A DNA stretch of 64,000 bases from Palsa-504 sp963744575. Its GTDB lineage: Bacteria > Actinomycetota > Actinomycetes > Streptosporangiales > Streptosporangiaceae. Below are positions 25,001-31,970 of this stretch, piece by piece (within the stretch, counting starts at the first letter, position 1; the number at the start of each line of letters is the position of its first letter). Location of the stretch: assembly GCA_963744575.1 (NCBI GenBank), contig CAVUUF010000012.1, forward strand, positions 1 to 64,000, read 5' to 3'. The notes below the pieces were generated by a model. That model worked only from the letters and a program-made list of their open reading frames with translations. It was not told the origin of the DNA and ran no database searches. The position numbers and the translations under genes are program-made.

Positions 25001-25498
25001 GAGGTGCTGGACCCGCCCGGTCGCCTGCCAGTTGTTGATGTCCCCGTTGATGGCCAGTGCGCCCAGTGCCGCCGCGGTCAGGCTCGGAACCGCGATAATC
25101 GCGGCCAGCCGCCAGCGGACGCGCCAGTTGACCAGGGCGAACCGTGACCGGGAGGAGCCGGACCGCTTCGGCTGCGGGTGGGTGGCCCGGACCATGCTGG
25201 CCGGGACCGGCCCGCCCGGCGTACCCGGAGCCGCCGCGATGCTCTGCTGGCCGCCGGGCTGCGCCCCAGGCTGGGCGCCCGCCTGGGCCCCGGCTTGGCC
25301 GCCGCCCGTGACAGCGGCCTGTGGCCCGGCTGGTCCCGCGTCCCGCCTGCTCGGCGCGCCGTCGCCGACGACGGCTCCTCCCGCGAGAAGCCCTGACGCT
25401 CCCCCGTCGGCCTGTCCTCCGTTAACGGCCCCGGCCACGCCAGCCGTCTCGCCTGGATTCGTCACCGATCGTCTACGCACTACGTTTGCACCTCGCAT
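22010..25498 (-). CDS. cvnA: Nitrate/nitrite-sensor-type histidine kinase-like protein, conservon (CvnA-like)
   Basis: A 1162-residue membrane sensor. Residues 1-128 are an Ala/Gly/Gln-rich cytoplasmic leader, TM1 is about 131-150, and an extracytoplasmic NIT domain follows to about 440. TM2 (LLITSILTLFLLLLVALV) leads to HAMP, then a helix with the candidate phospho-acceptor His588 (FRLDHLATRMRRN) and a HATPase domain with N-box EIVENATTFSPED and DITDNGVGIS. From about 790 the protein is a Pro/Ala/Gly-rich low-complexity tail ending in charged motifs (FDSLESDWFRRSGKP, RTRMASFQRGVREG) that probably dock partners. It heads the cvnABCD operon. Confidence 0.9.
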   Translation of the reverse strand: MRGANVVRRRSVTNPGETAGVAGAVNGGQADGGASGLLAGGAVVGDGAPSRRDAGPAGPQAAVTGGGQAGAQAGAQPGAQPGGQQSIAAAPGTPGGPVPASMVRATHPQPKRSGSSRSRFALVNWRVRWRLAAIIAVPSLTAAALGALAINGDINNWQATGRVQHLAQLNADVVQLSQALENELDVSAAYAATRPNNGDLAAGLQKARNATDAAASAVLSAAGGVTPGAGYQPGTVQDLDRVKDSINDLANVRKGVSTSQLPASRIVQVYSGNLIAPANTFSAAIGSGANDADLQGNVTTLGALLRNENQVAVQRAILYAALSSPQGTLHSQDLTALNQAYEQAKADLAEFDASTDTAEQQFYGNTVSGAQVNVASSNEALAQHLVQSHPSQPLSQLNPQLQAASWNSDMGLTLGDTQKVADALVTKITDRASALRSQATTDLLITSILTLFLLLLVALVSTIVARSLIRPLRKLRSDALDVAGHRLPEMVRRLSQSEGADEGIEIEPIGVTSTDEIGEVARAFDQVHREAVRLAADEAMLRGNLNAMFINLSRRSQSLIERQLSLIDSLEQSEQDPGRLSSLFRLDHLATRMRRNSENLLVLAGHEVTRRWSQPVPLVDVLRAAISEIEQYERVVLNVQPGIVVVGQAVNDVVHLVAEIVENATTFSPEDTQVYVSGQPLSSGGVLLDITDNGVGISDQEMSHANWRLDNPPVVDVAVSRRMGLFVVGRLAARHGVRVRLRHAQAGGLTALIWLPDTVAAPEVAPPLGRLRRFEADDYGPASSLSAPTATAPAAGPIAASQATAAARIPRFSPTTPSGPAAPAPPSFAPAANAGAPGAPPGPGAPAVPGTPAGPGAPAAPGSSGPGTGPGATMPGQPGQAAPAEAGQGAPAEGGTPAGNNWEPAGNGWDLGNGQAADLGGPPAAAPPAAAPPASGLPVRNGNGNGNVAAPANGGAAKPQSPAPGGPSRLPSFTGADSKQPTEAQGPQPPIGSQKVHGSDGPSAADAANGVAAGGPGHDDAADGQVTVPPAGPEQRLPIFDSLESDWFRRSGKPVSATQKAPGGQGSWTSPADDGWRAAQVVASPAAGETTQAGLPRRVPRANLVPGSVGSGSGPGSHEAEAEAPARSPDAVRTRMASFQRGVREGRAAAPQTEGAAGPDES

Positions 25499-26041
25499 CG
25501 GCCGGCCCGGCCAGTGCGCATGCGGGGCTGACGGCGCAAGCCGCTCAACATACGCACCCCTCTTTTCCTCCGCAACGATCGCCGCCGCTCAGGTCACAGG
25601 GCGGCCGAGGCCACACACTCTCGCGTCACAAAACGGGTAAGGACATATAATCATCTTCTGGGTGGCCGCCACGGGGCATTCGCTAGTAAACGGGTGAGAT
25701 CTTCCCGCAGAAGGTTACCCGGCAGTCTGGCCCGGTTACGCCCGAACGCACCCCGGCGGCTATCGCGTGACCGAATCGTGACTCCTCGTGTTGCAACGTC
25801 CGGCGCGCATTCCGGCCGGATGACCAGCGTGGCGATCCGGGCCCAATGGCATAGCGGTCGCGGCCGGCCGACGGCTCATATCAGCCTAAAGTCACCAGTC
25901 CCTCCTCAAGGCCGGCGAAGCGCCGCGCGAGCCGGGACTCCCGCTAATAACTCATAATGACGATAATTACGCGCCAATTATTACCTCATTGGGATTACCG
26001 CAATGGCTCGCCGGCTGCCCGGAGGGACTATGCGCCCGGAC
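25499..26041. other. Intergenic region between conservon and acyl-CoA dehydrogenase
   Basis: No convincing gene. It should hold the conservon promoter on its left side. The right side is unusually AT-rich for this genome and contains ATAATT-N7-AATTAT (25963-25981), a 6-base-arm dyad that could be an operator, followed by a second AT-rich stretch to about 26000. It ends at the 3' end of the leftward dehydrogenase gene, so the dyad is not in that gene's promoter. Confidence 0.4.
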
Positions 26042-27220
26042 TTACCGTGCCTGACCCGCCCCGAGGCCCAGTTCCCTCGCGATGAGCATCCGCTGGACTT
26101 CCGAGGTCCCCTCGCCGATCTCGAGCACCTTCGCATCCCGGTAGAAACGGGCGACGGGGAACTCGTTCATGAAACCATAGCCGCCGAACACCTGGGTGGC
26201 GGCCCGCGCGTTGTCCATGGCGGCATTGGAGGCGGTCAGCTTGGCGATCGCGGACTCCTTCTTGATCGGCTGTCCGGCCGTCAGCCGGGCCGCCGCGTCG
26301 TACCAGGCCAGCCTGGCCGTGTGCACCCGCGCCTCCATGTCGGCCACGGTGAACTGGATGGCCTGGTGCTGCTCGAGGCGACGGCCGAACGCCTCGCGCT
26401 GCCCGGCGTACCTGACGCACTCGTCCACGCAGCCCTGGGCCAGGCCGGTGGCCAGCGCCGCGATCGCGACCCGGCCCTCGTCCAGGATCCGCAGGAACTG
26501 GGCGTAGCCCCGGCCGCGCTCGCCGAGCAGGTTCTCCGCCGGGACCCGGCAGTCGGCGAAGGACAGTTCCCTGGTGTCGGAGGCGCACCAGCCGACCTTG
26601 GAGTACTCGGAGCCCGGGACGAACCCCGGGGTGCCGGCCGGGACGACGACCGAGGAGATCTCCTTGCCGCCGCGGTCGTCGCGGCCGGTGATGGCGAGCA
26701 CCGTCACCAGCGAGGTGATCGAGGTGCCCGAGTTGGTGATGAAGGCCTTGGTGCCGTTCACCACCCACTCCGCCGTGTCCTCGTCGAGGCTGGCAGTGGT
26801 GCGCATGCCGCCGGGGATGTCCGACCCGCCGCCGGGCTCGGTCAGGCCGAACGCGGCCAGTCGCTCCCCCGCGCACAGTTCGGGCAGCCACCGGCGGCGC
26901 TGTTCTTCCGCGCCGAACCGGTAGATGGGCATCGCGCCGAGCGACACCCCCGCTTCCAGGGTGATCGCGACCGAGGAGTCCACCCGGGCCAGTTCCTCGA
27001 GGGCCAGGCCGAGGGCGAAGTAGTCGCCCCCCATGCCGCCGTACTCCTCGGGGAAGGGCAGCCCGAACAGGCCGAGCTTGCCCATCTTGGCCACGATCTC
27101 GTAAGGGAACTCGCCACGTTCGTAGTAGCCGCCGATGACCGGCGCCACGACGTCCCGAGCGAACTGGGCCACCGAATCCCGCAGGTCCTGCTGTTCCGGC
27201 GCGAGCTGGTAACTGACCAT
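26042..27220 (-). CDS. Acyl-CoA dehydrogenase family protein
   Basis: A 392-residue FAD flavoprotein. The layout is N-terminal helices (QQDLRDSVAQFARDVVAP), the middle beta domain with LTEPGGGSDIPGGMRTTA and NGTKAFITNSG, and C-terminal helices with QVFGGYGFMNEFPVARFYRD and the catalytic glutamate region IGEGTSEVQRM. I start at MVSYQLAPEQ because GAAGGTG precedes it. It dehydrogenates acyl-CoA thioesters, feeding electrons to ETF; chain length is not readable. Isolated gene, divergent from the FHA gene. Confidence 0.9.
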   Translation of the reverse strand: MVSYQLAPEQQDLRDSVAQFARDVVAPVIGGYYERGEFPYEIVAKMGKLGLFGLPFPEEYGGMGGDYFALGLALEELARVDSSVAITLEAGVSLGAMPIYRFGAEEQRRRWLPELCAGERLAAFGLTEPGGGSDIPGGMRTTASLDEDTAEWVVNGTKAFITNSGTSITSLVTVLAITGRDDRGGKEISSVVVPAGTPGFVPGSEYSKVGWCASDTRELSFADCRVPAENLLGERGRGYAQFLRILDEGRVAIAALATGLAQGCVDECVRYAGQREAFGRRLEQHQAIQFTVADMEARVHTARLAWYDAAARLTAGQPIKKESAIAKLTASNAAMDNARAATQVFGGYGFMNEFPVARFYRDAKVLEIGEGTSEVQRMLIARELGLGAGQAR

Positions 27221-27375
27221 AAGAACACCTTCGCACAACGCGAGCGGGGTGCGGGGGGATGGGTCCCCGGTTAGAGGTTCCGGGGTCGTCCCCGGGATAG
27301 CAGCTACCGCTGCAAACCCGTACCGGCGGCGGTAGTCTAACGGGGGTTGATCTACCCAAACATGAGAGCGAGAAC

Positions 27376-27993
27376 ATGGCCAGCCTGAGCTGCCCCGATT
27401 GCGGCGTCAAGGTCCAGCCGGAGGATCTGATCTGCTTCCGGTGCGGCGCTAACCTGCCGCACAACCCCGGCCCCGACGACGACGTGCTGACGCCGACCAT
27501 CTCGCAGCGGTTCATCGCGGCCGGACCCGACCCCGCAGCCTACTGCCCGAACTGCGGCACGGCCGTCACCGACGCGGCCAACGTGGTCTGCTCGAACTGC
27601 GGGGATCCGCTGCCGACCGGCCGGCGCCGCCGCATCTCGCCGGTCGTCATGCGGATCACCTTCCCCACCGGCAATGTGGACATCCCGGCCGGGACGTCGG
27701 TGCTGCTCGGCCGGGACCCGGCTGAGTCGCTCGTGGCCGCGGCCTTCGCCCGTTTCGACAACGTGTCGCGACGGCACGCCACGGTGCAGGTGGACGACTC
27801 GGGGCACGCCACGATCCGGGACGAGGGCTCGACCAACGGCACCTTCGTCAACGACGACCGGGTACTGCCCGGCATGGAGGTCCGGCTGGTCGACGGGGAC
27901 CGGGTGCGGCTGGCCGCGGACGTGACCGGCAACGTGTCGCTGCCGCAGGGCGAGCCCGACCCCTCCGGGCTCAGCCGCAACGGCATGCGCTGA
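27376..27993 (+). CDS. Zinc-ribbon plus FHA domain protein
   Basis: A 205-residue protein with two zinc ribbons (CPDCG/CFRCG near the start and CPNCG/CSNCG at about residues 55-75) followed by a forkhead-associated domain. The FHA landmarks are LLGRDP, the phospho-peptide-binding SRRHATV and STNGTFVND. FHA domains bind phosphothreonine, so it probably reads a Ser/Thr-kinase signal; zinc ribbons may bind protein or nucleic acid. No kinase gene is adjacent. Confidence 0.85.
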   Translation: MASLSCPDCGVKVQPEDLICFRCGANLPHNPGPDDDVLTPTISQRFIAAGPDPAAYCPNCGTAVTDAANVVCSNCGDPLPTGRRRRISPVVMRITFPTGNVDIPAGTSVLLGRDPAESLVAAAFARFDNVSRRHATVQVDDSGHATIRDEGSTNGTFVNDDRVLPGMEVRLVDGDRVRLAADVTGNVSLPQGEPDPSGLSRNGMR

Positions 27994-28104
27994 CACGTTA
28001 ACGCGTAACCACGCCGGGGCGAAGCGGAGGGTACCTCCCGATTACGTATGATCGTCCTCGGGATCCTCATCCAGGTGATCGGTTGACGATTCGGGGGCTC
28101 GGCC

Positions 28105-28950
28105 GTGCCGCATCTGATGCTCTCGTGGCAGTACGCGCTGGCCGCTGCCGCAGTACTGGCCACAGCCGCGACGGCGATCAGGGCCGCGCGCCTGACCGGG
28201 CGCTGGGGTATGTGGGGCGGCGTGGCCACGGAGTCCGCGCTGCTGTTCGGTCTTTACGCGCTGTGGCAGTTCGCTGGTTCCTTCACGGTGATAAGCACGG
28301 CCGGGGCGGTGCCCAGGGCCCGCTGGCTGTGGCACGCCGAGCGGGTCCTGCTGATGCCAAGCGAGACGGCCGTCCAGCGGCCTTTCCTGGCTCATCCGGT
28401 GCTGGTGCAGGCGTTCAACCTGTACTACGACGTCCTGCACTTCCCGGTCCTCGGCGCCTGCCTCGTCTGGCTCTACGCTTGGCATCGCGGGTCCTATCCG
28501 CGGGTCAGGACCACCGTGGCCCTGTTCACCGGGGTGAGCCTGCTGATCCAGCTGGTCCCGGTGGCGCCGCCGCGGCTGCTGCCGCTCACCGGCATGGTCG
28601 ACACGGGGGTGCGCTACGGCCAGTCCATGTATGCCTGGCATGGCGGATTCGACGCGGACGAGTTCTCGGCCATGCCGTCGGTGCACGTCGGGTGGGCGCT
28701 GATCGTGGCCCTCGCGGTCATCACGGTGTCGCGCAGCCGGTGGCGCTGGCTGGCCGCGGGCTACCCGGTGCTCACCCTGCTCGTCGTGGTGGTGACGGCC
28801 AATCACTTCTGGCTCGACGGAATCGTGGCCGTGCTGCTCGTGGTCCTCGTCCTGCTCGGGCAGCGGACCGCCCGGCGGCTACGTTCTGGTAAATCTTCCG
28901 AAGGACCCCAGGTCAGGCCTGTGCGCGGAGAAATGTCCGTGCGATCATGA
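28105..28950 (+). CDS. PAP2-superfamily membrane phosphatase / inositol-phosphotransferase-like protein
   Basis: A 281-residue polytopic membrane protein with about six hydrophobic segments. Active-site motifs of the PAP2/Aur1-like group are visible: APPRLLPL, AMPSVHVGWAL (catalytic histidine) and TANHFWLDG (second histidine and aspartate). Bacterial members dephosphorylate or transfer lipid phosphate headgroups. The GTG start is my choice; ATG at 28117 is an alternative. A TATGAT element at 28047 may be the -10 box. The permease gene begins 4 bases after its stop. Confidence 0.8.
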   Translation: MPHLMLSWQYALAAAAVLATAATAIRAARLTGRWGMWGGVATESALLFGLYALWQFAGSFTVISTAGAVPRARWLWHAERVLLMPSETAVQRPFLAHPVLVQAFNLYYDVLHFPVLGACLVWLYAWHRGSYPRVRTTVALFTGVSLLIQLVPVAPPRLLPLTGMVDTGVRYGQSMYAWHGGFDADEFSAMPSVHVGWALIVALAVITVSRSRWRWLAAGYPVLTLLVVVVTANHFWLDGIVAVLLVVLVLLGQRTARRLRSGKSSEGPQVRPVRGEMSVRS

Positions 28951-28954
28951 CGCC

Positions 28955-30412
28955 ATGGCGGCCACCGAGAAAACTGTTGCCGGAACCGGGCACGGGCTGC
29001 GTCGCGACGCGATCGGCCTGCGCGAGGTGCTGTTCCAGTCGATCACCGACATGGCGCCGGGCGCGGCCATCGCGGCCTCGATCCCGGCCGGCGCCGCGCT
29101 GGCCGGCGGGTCGCTGCCGCTGTCTGTCGTCTTCGCCCTGGTGGCGTGCCTGCTCTGCGCCTGGTGCATCGGCCTGCTGGCCCGCGAGATGCCCGCCGCC
29201 GGATCGCTGGCCACCTACGCGGCCCGCGGCCTGCACCCGAGCGCGGGCTTCCTGGTGGCCTGGGGCTACGTCCTGGTCGGCTGGCTGATCCCGCCGCTGG
29301 TGCTGCTGCAGCTCGGGTTCACCACGGCGTCCACCATCAACTCCGAGTTCCACGGGTACCCGGCGAACCTGTGGTGGCCGTGGTCGCTGGCCGGCGCGGT
29401 GATCGTGCTCGCCGCCGGCTGGTACGGGATCCGGACGTCGGCCCGGCTGGGCACCGTCCTCGGGCTGTCCGAGATCGCGGTCTTCCTGGTGCTGGCGGTG
29501 TTCCTGGTCATCCACGCGGGCAGCAGCAACACCGGGCGGGTCTTCACCACGCACTACTCCCCTACCGGCTTGACCGGCGTGATCGGCGGCTCGGTGTTCA
29601 CGCTGCTCGCGTTCGGCGGCTTCGAGGGCGCCGCGCCGCTGGCCGAGGAGGCCAGGAACCCGCGGCGCACCATCCAGCGCGCGGTGCTGCTGGCCACGCT
29701 GCTGATCGGCTTGCTGTACGTGTTCACCACCTACGCCATCGACGTCGCCTACGGGCCGAAGGGCTTTACCGCCTTCGCGACCGAGACCGGCAGAGCGTCC
29801 TGGGAGGGCATGGCGCGCTCGCTCTACGGGATCTTCTGGTTCTTCGTGTTCCTGGCCATCGTCAACTCGACCATCGCCAATGCCAACGCCGGGGTGAACG
29901 TGTCGAGCCGGACGGCCTACGCGATGGGCCGGATCGGGGCGTTCCCGCGTTTCCTCGCCATCGTCAGCCCGCGGCACAGGTCCCCGGTCTACAGCGTCCT
30001 GGTGGCCTTCGTCATCACCGTCGCGGTGACGCTGGGGCTCGGCCTGAAGTACAACCCGACCGTGGCGTTCGCGATGGTGGGGACCGGCCTGGTGATCCTG
30101 CTCGTGGCGATCTACATCCTGATGAACGCCGCGTGCATCGGGTTCTTCGCCCGTCGCGGCGGCGGGTTCAACTGGCTGTCGCACCTGGTCGTCCCGCTGC
30201 TCGGCATCGCCGCGTTCGTCCCGGCCTGGCTGACGGCGGCGGGCATCAAGGTGTTCTCGTTCGTGACCCCGCTGGCCCCGCCGCTGTCTTACATGGGCCC
30301 GGGGGTAGCCGGCTTCATGGTCCTCGGCCTGATCTACCTGATCTACCTGTACCGCACCAACCCCGGCCGGGTCACCGACGTCGGGCTCGTCCACCTGGAC
30401 CTGGAGACCTGA
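28955..30412 (+). CDS. APC family amino acid/amine permease
   Basis: A 485-residue transporter with about twelve membrane segments. The first helix region SITDMAPGAAIAASIPAGAA and GGFEGAAPLAEEARNPRRT (helix 6-7 area) are typical of the APC superfamily; NANAGVNVSSRTAYAMGR follows. A truncated acetamidase/formamidase gene overlaps its stop, which suggests that the original operon imported and hydrolysed an amide or related nitrogen source. The substrate is not readable. Confidence 0.85.
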   Translation: MAATEKTVAGTGHGLRRDAIGLREVLFQSITDMAPGAAIAASIPAGAALAGGSLPLSVVFALVACLLCAWCIGLLAREMPAAGSLATYAARGLHPSAGFLVAWGYVLVGWLIPPLVLLQLGFTTASTINSEFHGYPANLWWPWSLAGAVIVLAAGWYGIRTSARLGTVLGLSEIAVFLVLAVFLVIHAGSSNTGRVFTTHYSPTGLTGVIGGSVFTLLAFGGFEGAAPLAEEARNPRRTIQRAVLLATLLIGLLYVFTTYAIDVAYGPKGFTAFATETGRASWEGMARSLYGIFWFFVFLAIVNSTIANANAGVNVSSRTAYAMGRIGAFPRFLAIVSPRHRSPVYSVLVAFVITVAVTLGLGLKYNPTVAFAMVGTGLVILLVAIYILMNAACIGFFARRGGGFNWLSHLVVPLLGIAAFVPAWLTAAGIKVFSFVTPLAPPLSYMGPGVAGFMVLGLIYLIYLYRTNPGRVTDVGLVHLDLET

Positions 30413-30633
30413 TGAGCGACCTGGAGGTCATCTCGTTCCGGCCGGAGACGGGGCAGTACGCCTGGACGTTCGGCGGCGCCGCCCCGGTGCGGCGGATCCG
30501 CACGCCGGCCGTGCTCGAGGTCTACACCGAGGACTGCTTCGCCGGCCGGGTACGCAGCGCGCTGGTGCCGGACGCGTTCCGCCGGGGAGTACCGGAGCTG
30601 AGGCACCGCCGGGCTGAGGCACCGCCGGGCTGA
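30412..30633 (+). pseudogene. Truncated acetamidase/formamidase gene
   Basis: The ATG overlaps the permease stop (TGATG). Translation gives the conserved start of FmdA/AmdA-family amidases (FRPETGQYAWTFGG, RRIRTPAVLEVYTEDCFAGR) for about 55 residues. It then runs into a 16-base tandem repeat and stops. More than 200 residues of the enzyme, including the catalytic part, are absent. The break coincides exactly with the repeat and with the 3' end of the convergent reductase gene. Confidence 0.7.
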
Positions 30634-30660
30634 GGCACCGCCGGGCTGAGGCACCGCCGG
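30598..30660. repeat. Four tandem copies of a 16-base unit
   Basis: CTGAGGCACCGCCGGG is repeated at 30598, 30614, 30630 and 30646 (last copy one base short). The array lies between the truncated acetamidase and the stop of the aldo/keto reductase. The unit size is not a multiple of three, so it is not a coding repeat. Confidence 0.9.
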
Positions 30661-31659
30661 CTACCCGCTGCGGCGCTCGCTGTCCAGCATGGCCACCTGG
30701 GCCGCGTCGTAGCGGTCGCCCGCGACCGCGCCGGCCGGCACCGCGGCCTCGATCGCGGCCAGGTCGTCCGCGCTCAGCGTCAGGTCGAGGGCCTTCAGCG
30801 CCTCGGCCAGCCGGTCCCGGCGCTTGGTCCCGATCAGCGGGATGATGTCGTCGCCGCGGGAGGCCACCCAGGCGATCGCCAGCTGGGCAGCGGTCGCCCC
30901 GTGCCCGGCGGCGATCGCCTCGAGCGCAGCCAGCAGCTCCAGGTTCCGCGCGTGGTTCTCGCCGGAGAACCGGGGGAAGCGGGTGCGCGGGTCGCCCGGG
31001 GCCAGCCGCGCCGTGCCGCTGCTGAGCAGGCCGCGGGACAGGATGCCATAGGCCGTGACGCCGATGCCGAGCTCGCGCACGACCGGCAGGATCTCCGCCT
31101 CGATCTCCCGGCTCATCAGCGAGTACTCGATTTGCAGCGCGGCGATCGGGTGGACCGCGTGCGCCCGGCGGATGGTGTCCGCCCCCATCTCGGACAGGCC
31201 GATGTGACGGACGTACCCGGCCCGGACCATCTCGGCGATGGCCCCGACGGTCTCCTCGATCGGCACCCGCGGGTCGAGCCGGGCAGGCTGGTACAGGTCG
31301 ACGTAGTCGGTGCCGAGCCTGGTCAGCGTGTAGGCCAGCGAGTTCTTCACCGCGTTCGGGCTGGCGTCGTGCCCGACGAACGCGCCGGACGGGTCGCGCT
31401 GCCCGCCGAACTTCACCTGGATGAACACGCTGTCCCGGGGGATCCCACGGCGCAGCGCGTCCCGCAGCAGCAGCTCGTTGTGGCCCATGCCGTAGAAATC
31501 GCCGGTGTCGAGCAGCGTGATCCCGGCGTCCAGGGCGGCCCGGATGGTGGCGATGCTCTCCTGGTCGTCGGCCTGCCCGTAGATGCCCGACATGCCCATC
31601 AGGCCGAGCCCGGCCCGGGACACCGCCGGCCCGCCGCGCCCCAGCGTGGTCCTCTCCAT
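30661..31659 (-). CDS. Aldo/keto reductase
   Basis: A 332-residue TIM-barrel oxidoreductase. It has the catalytic aspartate and tyrosine in LLDTGDFYGMGHNE, the lysine in FIQVKFGGQ, the NADPH-site region LIGTKRRDRLAEAL and SLMSREIEAEILP. At the position of the usual catalytic histidine it reads DLYQPARLDP, with alanine instead, as in a subgroup of actinobacterial AKRs. I start at MERTTLGRGG; two upstream ATGs (31671, 31683) are possible. It reduces a carbonyl compound with NADPH; the substrate is unknown. Confidence 0.85.
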   Translation of the reverse strand: MERTTLGRGGPAVSRAGLGLMGMSGIYGQADDQESIATIRAALDAGITLLDTGDFYGMGHNELLLRDALRRGIPRDSVFIQVKFGGQRDPSGAFVGHDASPNAVKNSLAYTLTRLGTDYVDLYQPARLDPRVPIEETVGAIAEMVRAGYVRHIGLSEMGADTIRRAHAVHPIAALQIEYSLMSREIEAEILPVVRELGIGVTAYGILSRGLLSSGTARLAPGDPRTRFPRFSGENHARNLELLAALEAIAAGHGATAAQLAIAWVASRGDDIIPLIGTKRRDRLAEALKALDLTLSADDLAAIEAAVPAGAVAGDRYDAAQVAMLDSERRSG

Positions 31660-31667
31660 GCGCTCGA

Positions 31668-31910
31668 TCATAGAGCTGACCATCCACGCCCTGGTACCCG
31701 CGCGAGCAGTGATGCGAGAGCGTGCTCATGGTTCGTTCGGCCTAAAAGATCTTGGAAGAAATGGGCTTCGTGGAGACTTTGGCGCACTATAGGGGTTTCG
31801 AACAAATCCACCAGTTCGTCCGTCGCGTCCCGCAGACTTACGATTGAGGTTACGTTTTCTCTCTGACTTCGGCGAGTACTCCCTTCTGGCGACGCATCGC
31901 AGACGCACAT
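31668..31910 (-). CDS. Possible small protein or gene remnant (unknown)
   Basis: An 80-codon frame whose middle (IVSLRDATDELVDLFETPIV, SLHEAHFFQDLLGRTNHEHA) has balanced amino-acid use, unlike antisense noise. A diverged copy of part of its DNA occurs at 36517-36604, where the same strand reads NVASITS and PDLLVDLI. No family is recognised and no ribosome site is obvious. It may be a decayed gene that once existed in two copies around the defence cassette. Confidence 0.3.
   Translation of the reverse strand: MCVCDASPEGSTRRSQRENVTSIVSLRDATDELVDLFETPIVRQSLHEAHFFQDLLGRTNHEHALASLLARVPGRGWSAL
31784..31867. repeat. Imperfect direct repeat, left copy (flanks nuclease-NTPase cassette)
   Basis: About 80 bases containing TATAGGG, ATCCACCAG, GTCCG, GACTTACGATTGAGGTTACGTT and TCTCTGAC-like blocks. 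They recur in the same order and orientation at 36517-36604 with substitutions and a 4-base indel (roughly two thirds identical by eye). The two copies bracket the nuclease-NTPase genes. Confidence 0.5.
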
Positions 31911-31970
31911 CTAACACCCGCTGTGCCTGTACGGTCGTAGGCACGAGTCGGAGTTATCGGGAGGTGACCC

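Noticed and set aside
28913..30394. 493-codon minus-strand frame
   Set aside because: Shadow of the APC permease; residue composition is His/Arg/Gln noise.
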